DNA of 64,000 nt, taken from positions 27,088,367 through 27,152,366 of the forward strand of contig CM056580.1 in the NCBI GenBank assembly GCA_029721435.1. Reading direction: 5' to 3'. Origin of the DNA: Gymnothorax reevesii. Lineage: Eukaryota > Chordata > Actinopteri > Anguilliformes > Muraenidae. A program made the translations under genes and the position numbers. The notes under the pieces were generated by a model. The model made no database searches, was not told where the DNA came from, and saw only the letters and a program-made list of their open reading frames with translations. The number at the start of each line of letters is the position of its first letter. Position 1 is the stretch's first letter. Shown one piece after another: positions 56,341 to 64,000 of the stretch.

Positions 56341-56870
56341 GGTAGAAGTCTGGGGGAGACTACGCACAAAACATGCTAGTATTTCAAAACGGTTTATCAG
56401 ATATGGATATAAACACCATCCACCTGAAGCTATCTGTACTTCAAGTTCCTTATCATTGAATCCTTTCAAACTTGTAAGAGTACAGAATAATAAAAAACAA
56501 GCTGACATAGTCATTCATTTTCCCTGTAACCACAAGAGAGTTACAGCTTGGGAAGAAATATATTGCATAGCGAGATGGCTGACTCTGACAAGTGGTGACG
56601 GACAAATGGTCATTTGACCTGATGGCCTAGTTTTGGTTCATGACAAACCTTTAAGGTCAAGACGTATTCACCAGTCAAGTTTGAAAACTATCGGCCAATT
56701 CATAAGAAAGTTAGATCACGGACAGGAATGTATGACAGTACTGGAAATTTCGACAAATGACAATTTATCTTGCACCAGTACCTCTCTGGGCACCACCTAT
56801 CTCTGTAACTAGGTAAATCAGCCAACTGCCAAAGTAAAATCAGTGTTTTTGCTATGAGTACACTGCACAT

Positions 56871-57142
56871 ATAGAAAAAAGCCTTTTACCTGGGTACTTC
56901 AAAAAGACTACCCAAAAGTAAAAACACTGGAGCACACTTTATAAATCTGCACGTTTATTGAGGGGAAAAGATGACTGACGTTTCGACTTGCGTCTTCCTC
57001 AGAATCGATTCTGAGGAAGACGCAAGTCGAAACGTCAGTCATCTTTTCCCCTCAATAAACGTGCAGATTTATAAAGTGTGCTCCAGTGTTTTTACTTTTG
57101 GGTAGTCTTTTTGAAGTACCCAGGTAAAAGGCTTTTTTCTAT
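56871..57142. repeat. Perfect palindrome, 136-bp arms, no spacer
   Basis: Every base from 56871 to 57006 is the complement of its mirror position from 57142 to 57007. The centre is ATCGAT (57004-57009). No mismatch was found in 136 bp. Confidence 0.97.
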
Positions 57143-57218
57143 GCTTATTGTCCTTTACTGCTGAGCACCTTGCCTCACTTTTGAAACTTGGCTGAAGCGC
57201 GTTGAACTTTTGTATATA
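56873..57218. mobile_element. Retro-insertion with 14-bp target duplication
   Basis: The sequence TACACTGCACATAT occurs at 56859-56872 and again at 57219-57232, bracketing a 346-bp insert. The insert is a perfect palindrome (56871-57142) plus a unique 3' tail (CACCTTGCCTCACTTTTGAA type) ending in TATATA. A long duplication with inverted duplication of the body resembles Penelope-like or twin-primed LINE insertions. Family not certain. Confidence 0.7.
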
Positions 57219-57239
57219 TACACTGCACATATTTCATTT

Positions 57240-57475
57240 CAAGAGATTTCTCCATGGCACATGTCTGGTTTTGCAAGATCTGAATAAGATCGTATGGTGA
57301 GACGCCACCTATTGGCATTACGAGAGAACCCAACATAGTGGCAAAACAAAATTAGCATTTTCACAATGTACATAAGACACATTCCATTTCAAGAAACTTC
57401 TCAATAGCACATTTCTGATATTGTCAGATCTGACATATTGGTAACAGTACCTCCTACATTTTTATAAATATTTTA
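57240..57475. other. Non-coding DNA
   Basis: Nothing recognised between the palindromic insertion and the LINE. The host sequence of the insertion continues here. Confidence 0.5.
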
Positions 57476-57712
57476 AGGGAACATTTACATAACATAAAAT
57501 AACATAACATGAATGGCAAGAACAGGCCGTTCAGCCCAACTACGCTCGCCAGTTTCTTTATACTATTGTGAATATATCCCTTCAGATACTCAATGACTCA
57601 ATGGTATCTAGCTTTAGGTCAAGCCTGCTCTTGAAAACCCCCTAGATCTCAGCCTCAACAATATGGTCAGGTAAGCTATTCCACATTGAAATTACTCTTT
57701 GAGTGAAGAAAT

Positions 57713-57951
57713 GAAGAGTTTGGTTCCAAAACGCAATAAATGACAAAAATTGAGATAATACCATAGAGCGCTAGTCCTGCGCTTCTTACACATGGTGCAA
57801 AAACCCATCATTAGAAATGCATTCTATATGGTGTATATTTCATGGTCAAAGTTTGTGTTTTTCTATAAAATGCAATAGGCGCCAACATAGAAAAAGCTGA
57901 TTTACTAAAATTACTAAAATGGATATATTGCATTTTGGAACCAAACTCTTC
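57713..57951. mobile_element. 239-bp MITE inside the LINE
   Basis: Terminal inverted repeats GAAGAGTTTGGTTCCAAAA (19 bp, extending with GCAATA) interrupt the LINE between its RKY and TQRVIS codons. Flanks carry AAAT on both sides (57709-57712, 57952-57955). No coding capacity. Confidence 0.85.
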
Positions 57952-58302
57952 AAATATTTCCGAATATCAGTGCTAAATTTACCTTTGGTCAACTTCCATT
58001 TGTGACCCCAAGTTCTACTTACAACACTCGGTTGAAGGAATCCTACATAATTCACTTTGTTAATCCCTTTACCATATTTAAAGACCTCAATCAGTCTCAT
58101 TTTCCTATGACTAAAGAGATTAAGGATCTTCAGCCTCTTCTCGTAGCTTTCATCTTTTATACCTGGAATAAGCTTAGTGGCTCTTCTCTGAACTTTCTCT
58201 AGAGCCTCCATATCTCTCTTACAGTATGGTCCCCAGAACTGTACACAATACTCCAGGAGTGGTCTAACGAACGTGTTGTACAGAGGAAGCATCACCTCCT
58301 TA

Positions 58303-59031
58303 TGGCCCGGTCCCACTGCACTTACGGATGCAAAGAGGATGTAAAACGTAAGAAAATCTTGCCATCCGTTGGAAATCGCTATGCATCCGTTGTGTACTCA
58401 TTGCATACGTGTTTCATCACTGTAATTTCATCCGTGCAAAAAGTTTTGAGCTGCACAAAACTTTTAGAATGGATGAACTTTCCGCCTTGTACGATGTCAA
58501 TCCGCGACATATACGAGCAACAAACGTTCTATGTCCGTAATCATCCGTTAAACGTCTGTTGTATCGTCTCTGCATCCTCTGGGCATCCTCGCAACTCACA
58601 TCCACTGCAGCTGAAAACGGAAAGAGGGAGGAAAGATAAGGTACATGGAACATCTATACATCGTTAGTAGCACGGAAATAGAAAGGATGTAAGCGTATGC
58701 ATCCCGTATATAAAGTATTCAAAACGGACAAAGCGCTTCATCCGCTATGCATCCGCTCTTTCCGCTATGCGTCCGCTTCGTAGTTATTCCCAGTAACCCC
58801 TTCGGAGCTGTCATCCACTTTCATCCGCTAGGCTTCCTATGAACATGCGTTTAACATCCCCGCTACACACTACCCACGTCCGTTCTTTTCCGTACTGTTT
58901 TCACAAATTTTCGCCAATTTTGTCCATTTCTGGAGCGGATGAACACAGATGGAGCCACCCCCAAAATTTTGCTCGTCCGTTTTGTCCTTTTTGCATACGT
59001 TTTATGTCCATCGGCCAGTGGGACCGAGCAT
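58303..59031. mobile_element. 729-bp MITE inside the LINE (PIF/Harbinger-like)
   Basis: Inverted ends TGGCCCGGTCCCACTG and ATGCTCGGTCCCACTG split the LINE codons EYKSK and EVMLPL. TTA is duplicated on both sides (58300-58302, 59032-59034), the target duplication of PIF/Harbinger-type elements. The interior is crowded with (A/G)TCCG words, often as GCATCCG or TATGCATCCG. No transposase. Confidence 0.88.
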
Positions 59032-60829
59032 TTAGATTTGTACTCAATACTTCTGGCAATGTATCCCAGCATCCGATTGGCTTTTTTAACTGCTATGGCA
59101 CAATGGCTAGAGTCTGTGAGGGTTTGGTCAACAATCACTCCCAGATCTTTCTCTTGTGCAGCACATTCCAGTTTTAAGCCTCCCATGAAGTAATCCCGTC
59201 TAATGTTTTTATTACCTACATGTACAACTTTACATTTTGCTACATTAAATTTCATTTGCCACATTTCTGCCCAATTCTGGATTCTATCCAAATCATCCTG
59301 AATCACTTTAGTGGACCCCAAACTATTTGCCAAACCCCCCAATTTAGTATCATCTGCAAATTTAACCAATCTGCTCTCAATATTCCTATCAAGGTCATTA
59401 ATGTAGATGAGGAACAGCAGGGGTCCCAACACCAACCTCCACCATACCTAGCTCAGATGAGATACCACTGACCACCACTCTTTGTGTTCTGTCCTGTAAC
59501 CAGTTTTGAATCCACTTCAGAATACCACCTGTAACTCCAATGGAGCTCATTTTAAAAATTAGTCTCTTACGCGGTACTGTATCGAATGCATTCTGAAAAT
59601 CCAAGTATATGATGTCATAACCCCTGCTCTGGTCAGAAGTCTTGGTGGCCTCTTCAAAAAATTCCAGGAGGTTTGTCAGGCATGACCTTCCCTTACAAAA
59701 ACCATGTCGGCTATCCCTCAAGATACTATTACGTTCAACAAATAAATCCAGCTCATCTTTTATGATAGATTCCAATATTTTGCACGCAATGCAAGTTAAA
59801 CTGACTGGCCTGTAATTTCCTGGCTCATTACGGTCCCCTTTCTTTTTTGTATATATTGGTATTATATTGCCCTGTTTCCAATCATTTGGTATTTCTCCAG
59901 TTTCTAAAGACCGTCTGAAGATGGCTGATAGCGGCTTAAAGATGAACTCACCAGCTTCCCTGAGCACTCTAGGATATAAGCCATCAGGACCCGCCGCCTT
60001 ATCTGCCTTCAGTTTATGCAACTTTTCTAATACTTTGTTATCCCAAACCTCAATTTCTGCTCAATAATCTTGAGCATTTGACATGCCCTCTGGCCAAATA
60101 AAGACCCCCTCTGAGGTAAAATTCTCAACAAAGTAACTGTTTAAGGCATCTGCAATATCCTTGTTACCATATAGCAGCAATCCATTTTTATTCTTCATGC
60201 ACTTAACCTGCTCTTTAACTCTACTTTTTCTGCTACAGTAATGAAAGAAGCGCTTCGGGCCAATTTTTTCCCCCCTCTGCAATTTGTCTTTCATACAGTC
60301 TTCTAGCATTCCTCAGCTCTTTTTTGACCACAGCCCGTATTTTACAGTATTCAGCCTTAGTGTTCTCATTGTTATCCTTTATGTACATCTTATAAAGATT
60401 CCTCTTTTCCCTCAAGATACGAATACTTTTGGTCATCCACTGAGGATTCCGCTTTTCCAGCTTTCTTTTTGTCACCTTTGGAATGAATCTGTATTGTGAT
60501 TCAAGTAAAACCCCCTTAAATCTTTCCCTCATCTCATTTACAGACTCACAGTCCAGGAGTGTCTCCCATTTTATTTCCCTTAGATATGAGCGCATCCTGT
60601 CAAAGTTTGCTCGCCTAAAATTGAAAAGTTTTGTTTTTGAATACACCTTTTTAACTTCCCATGAAACATCAAAATTAACAGCAGAGTGATTTGTCCCCAT
60701 ATATCCAGACATTGGCAAAGAGTGCCATAAAACTTCCTTTGTCATGTTAAATTATCCTGAAAGGGCTGGAGACTCAGCTAATTTCAAGGCTCTATCTTCT
60801 GGGTTAACATTTTATGGGCCCCCGGAACA

Positions 60830-62235
60830 TCACTAGAAATAGGCAAATTGTAAATTTTGACAAAATATCTGTAGTCGCTGCTCCAAGATGGAGCATAGTG
60901 CCAAAGATGCTTCTGGTGTGCTTTGTTTAGCCCAAAGGAAGGTTCAAATTAATGGTCAACCCATCCCCACGGGTGTCTGATTGTTAATGTTAATCCACTA
61001 TGCATACAGGAAAAAATTAGACTGCACCCAAATTTGGGAGCAAATATCTTGAAAAACCAAAAAAGTGCCAGACCAAATACCTCACAAATTTTCTCATCTT
61101 TAATGTCTGAAAACAAAACAGGTAAGATGAATTTGGCACTGGTCTGGTTTAAAAATTAAAATAAGTCTGAATTTGTAAAAATGTTTTCTCCCGTTGTACA
61201 CAGATTTATTGCCATTGCACGTACAACAAACATGATCATCAGGTGGAACTTTCACAGTTTAAAAATTTGGGTATCCCAGCATCAGATACAATCATAACTT
61301 CTTTGGCACAGTGAAGCAGTTCTCCACAATATTCCTTCAAAAATTAGAATTTTTTCCTCAAAAATGCTCAACTTGGTACCTGACTTGTCCACTTCCAGGT
61401 GGCGCTGTAGCCATATTGATAAAAATTGTGCGTTCAAACTCTGGGATTTTCTGTTAAACATATATGGGCACCATTCTGCCAAATTTCATGCAATTCTGAG
61501 ATGTCAACTGCATTAAGTATCTCAAAAGTGCCACTGTCTCAGAATGTGGCTCTTAATATCCCCCACAATAAGAATAAAAAATGGTATCACCTTCCAGTGG
61601 AAGCAGCCTTCAACAAGAAGCCAAGATTAAGTCCTAACTGGCAATTTTGCAAAGGAAGAAGACAAAATAATCGCAGAAAGCATTAAGAGTACATTACAAA
61701 CACATGTCAGACTTCTGGCACCAGAATATCGGCAAACATTAAGCATATCAAAGTTTTCACCGTGGAAATCAAGGTGAGCTTGGAGATTACTTCAGTTTTC
61801 CAGAAGGAAATGTGTTTCTAGTTGGGCGTGGGTGGAGGGAACTCACCTGTGTTGTCCTACTCACTTGTCTCCTATTGGTGGGACAGGGGCACAGAGACAG
61901 ACAGATAGAAATGACTGGAGAGACATAGCCCTGGCCCCGCACACTGAAAATACTGCTGAATTAAAAGCAATGGGTGTATATTTCACAGGAATACTGTCTG
62001 AGGAGGAGTTTTGAGACAGCTACGGAATATAGCCCTCAATCATGGCTTCTTGATGAGGGTACAGGGGTGCAGACTGTGAAGAGACAAGTAGTCGGCCCAA
62101 CACACAAAAGCAAGAACAAAAGCTAAAAATGGAACATGACAAAATGTACTCAGTGCAGAGACAGCGTGACAGGTTCAGGCAGTAGCTTTAGGGCTCTCCG
62201 AGAGCACAACCCCACAACACACAACCAACACGGTA
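60830..62235. other. Non-coding DNA
   Basis: No supported gene. Decayed repeat-like phrases occur (for example CAGGTGGCGCTGTAGCCATA near 61398) but no element could be delimited. Confidence 0.4.
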
Positions 62236-62248
62236 AAACAAAACTTTT

Positions 62249-62254
62249 TTTATT
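62249..62254 (-). promoter_or_regulatory. Polyadenylation signal of the minus-strand LRR gene
   Basis: TTTATT on the plus strand is AATAAA on the minus strand, 434 bases past the stop of the LRR exon. The intervening 62255-62687 would be its 3' UTR. Confidence 0.5.
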
Positions 62255-62687
62255 ACATGAGGAATACAATAAATCGTGGATAATCCAGACACTCTAATGA
62301 AACAATCTATGGGCATATCTAATGCTCATGATCAAAGGTATTACATGATCATGTGTAAAATATTTTCAGTTTGAAAAATAGGTATTTTTTGGCATTGCCT
62401 CTATTAGTGCAAAACAGCAGTGCATATATCCTGTTAAGCTTTTTTCATGGTCTTCATTTGATTAATTTCAAATCATGCATATTTAACATACACTTCAAGG
62501 GATGCACAAACTTATTCACTCACTCAAACAGGGTGGAAAGATATTTCTGATTCCATAAGAAAATTCCTTCCATCTCACCATAAAGATCCACTTCGGCAGT
62601 TTGACAAAAGCAGTGTAATAATATTACAGTAAAGAAATACGTAGTTTTAATGTCCAAAAGTGGCAGTTTCCCTCAATGCATTGAGGG

Positions 62688-63058
62688 TCATACCCAGACA
62701 ACAGTGAGGGGGCACTGCCTCCTAATGGCTATTTTTTGTAACTGCCTAATGCACTTCAAAGTCACAGGCCAGCACCCACTCAGGTCCAGTGAAGACAGAC
62801 ATTTAGCACTGGACACCAGACTCATGACCGTTCCGTCAGAAATGTCACAGCGGGTCATGCTGAGGTCATGCAAGCGCTGCAGGGGGATGGGTTCGGAAGG
62901 CAGGAGGGACCTGCTACAGACCAAGTAGAAAACGTCATCCAGTGGGCAAGGAAGGGCAGACAAGGAGACCTTCTCCAGTAAGGGGGACCCAGCCAGCAAC
63001 ACCGCCAGTGGCCATTTAAGGGCTCTCCAGGACATGGCAGGCTTTGTCTGACCCTGCT
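62688..63058 (-). CDS. Last exon of a leucine-rich-repeat protein gene
   Basis: A minus-strand frame stays open from an acceptor-like TTTCTTCTTAG (ending at 63059) to a stop at 62688. It encodes about 122 residues including LQRLHDLSMTRCDISDGTV and LSSLDLSGCWPVTLKCIRQL, which fit the L..L.L..C.I.D....L cysteine-type leucine-rich repeats of F-box/LRR and AMN1-like proteins. It ends CPLTVVWV. The upstream exons must lie beyond or near the right edge. The gene is convergent with celf4. I do not recognise the specific family member. A processed or dying copy is possible. Confidence 0.6.
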
Positions 63059-63289
63059 CTAAGAAGAAACTTCAGAACAGGAAAGACTTCAAATTCTGGA
63101 AAGTAGTGCTTTCACCAAGAATTTTCAAGCTCTTCAGAACTCAATTTGAGTTTTATCAGTATCTAAGGGATTAAATAAGTCACCGAAATGTTTGATGCAG
63201 TTTTCTTCAATGATACTTCAGTCATTCTCCATGCCTATATCAATACAACATTCATTCATTTCAGAATCATACTTATGGAGAATTTAGAG

Positions 63290-63485
63290 ACACCATATAG
63301 CTTGGCATGCATGTCTTTAGACAGTGGAAGGAACCTGGATCATCAGCTGGAAACCCAAGCTAACACCGAGAAAACAATTGAAGTCCACACAGAGAGATCC
63401 AGGATGGCAAACTCGCTGGAATAGAAACCTCCTGACTGCAAGATAATAGCGCTAGCCACTGCTCCATCACACCGTACACCACACC
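63290..63485 (+). repeat. Interspersed fish repeat, second copy
   Basis: Contains GACAGTGGAAGGAACCTGGA, CCAAGCTAACACCGAGAAAA and GCGCTAGCCACTGCTCCATC, the order seen in a common vertebrate repeat related to the copy at 27375. The stretch 63490-64000 holds nothing else that can be supported. It would be intron of the LRR gene. Confidence 0.55.
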
Positions 63486-64000
63486 AACCAAAAGGTTTGC
63501 TCCATGAATCAAATAAAGATATTACATGAGTCCATCTCGCTAAGAAAAGAGTACAAAGAAGACGGGCCCAGTTAACCCCTCTGCGCAGATATAGATGCCA
63601 GCGGACATGGAGCTGCTCTATTTATGCACGTAGTTACACTATTCAATCACTACATGGCATACCCAGATCAGTTATTGAATATTCACTAGCAAGCCGAGCT
63701 CAGACATGGTTTAGAATATGGACAAGTTGAGTCCCTTCCCTGTTTCCCAGGAGTAGCATTAATTAAACTCCTTAGCAAAGCCTGAGGTGCCGACTGCTCA
63801 ATATACTTGCCCATGGTATCCATCTAGTGGTTAAAAAAATGACCTCTCTTGACATTAAAAAATCCTTGCCCTTTGTAGAAACTACTTCAGCTATAGTAAG
63901 CCAATGGTATCCCAATTAAGTAGTTAAGAAAAATCAGTTTTCTGAAGCAAAAAAATTGCCATGGTATTGATAACCTGTCACTCTACTATCAATTATAGTC

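Larger units (their letters stand above)
57575..60745 (-). pseudogene. LINE ORF2 (reverse transcriptase) pseudogene
   Basis: In order on the minus strand: pre-RT basic region (NPQWMTKSIRILREKRN, LQRGEKIGPKRFFHYC), RT start (KAAGPDGLYPRVLREAG, RRSLETGEIPNDWKQG), NYRPVSLT, GFCKGRSCLTNLLEFFE, YLDFQNAFDTVPRKRL, then after a frameshift near 59400-59435 LGPLLFLIYINDL and the catalytic KFADDTKLGGLA, NVAKCKVVHVG, and the C-terminal PLYNTFVRPLLEYCVQFWGP and RRATKLIPG. A stop replaces a codon in the last part (VEAEI*GVF). Confidence 0.9.
57480..60825 (-). mobile_element. CR1-like LINE, 5' truncated, with two MITE insertions
   Basis: Reverse-strand ORF2 remnants run from about 60745 to 57575. The 3' UTR then ends in GGGCTGAACGGCCTGTTCTT and an ATGTT-type short repeat tail at about 57485-57520, typical of vertebrate CR1/L2-group LINEs. 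The endonuclease domain is absent, so it is 5' truncated. Insertions at 57713-57951 and 58303-59031 interrupt it. Confidence 0.88.

Noticed and set aside
56340..56617. C-terminal part of the 139-residue frame starting at 56198
   Set aside because: Only the first third resembles Tc1 transposase. The remainder is unrelated read-through with no recognised domain.
57007..57033. Hammerhead-ribozyme-like core (CTGAGGA, short stem with GCAA loop, then GAAAC) in the palindrome
   Set aside because: An extra A sits between the core and the three-pair stem II, and no matching stem I with a cleavage triplet could be placed. It may be the worn signature of a retroelement that once carried such a motif, but a ribozyme is not supported.
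58863..59030. Tail of the LINE RT frame (SVPLADGHKTYAKRTKRTSK...)
   Set aside because: The open frame reads on from the LINE into the inserted 729-bp MITE; residues after EYKSKC are not LINE protein.

Overview
This is a stretch of vertebrate nuclear DNA, almost certainly from a ray-finned fish. It holds one clear split gene with GT-AG introns, many dinucleotide microsatellites, numerous Tc1/mariner relics of the kinds common in fish, a CR1-like LINE, tRNA-derived SINE pieces and several MITEs. The species cannot be fixed from the sequence alone.

The gene is celf4 (CUGBP Elav-like family member 4, a neuronal RNA-binding protein), on the plus strand. Ten coding exons from 27044 to 35992 splice without a frame break into 369 residues ending in [10 protein letters not shown]. 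They cover the end of RRM1, all of RRM2, the divergent linker and RRM3. Earlier exons (start codon and most of RRM1) were not found, so the first 27 kb is read as the 3' part of a large upstream intron. A 3' UTR probably follows to about 37.5 kb. Three celf4 exons have tandem NAGNAG acceptors. Three exon junctions and the 3' UTR carry long UG repeats, the class of RNA that CELF proteins bind, so self-regulation is a testable idea.

Layout: 0.5-0.9 kb minisatellite; 0.9-12.4 kb intron with SINE relics and a few repeat-free blocks; 12.4-14.0 kb Tc1; 14.9-20.1 kb four-level nest of DNA transposons; 20.2-21.9 kb tandem array of about 140-bp units; 22.5-23.3 kb inverted-repeat element with a small ORF; 25.1-26.6 kb low-complexity DNA; 27.0-37.5 kb celf4, with a whole Tc1 in one intron; 39.1-51.9 kb a Tc1 relic that may be split by later insertions (a 1.5-kb unknown insert, LINE scraps, paired MITEs, a TTAA-flanked element, another Tc1); 53.5-54.9 kb Tc1; 56.87-57.22 kb an insertion built as a perfect 272-bp palindrome with a 14-bp target duplication; 57.5-60.8 kb a minus-strand LINE carrying two MITEs; 62.2-63.1 kb the last exon of an unidentified leucine-rich-repeat gene on the minus strand, convergent with celf4.

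No rRNA, intact tRNA, CRISPR array or bacterial-type operon was seen. Apart from celf4 and the LRR exon, nearly all open frames come from mobile elements or simple repeats.
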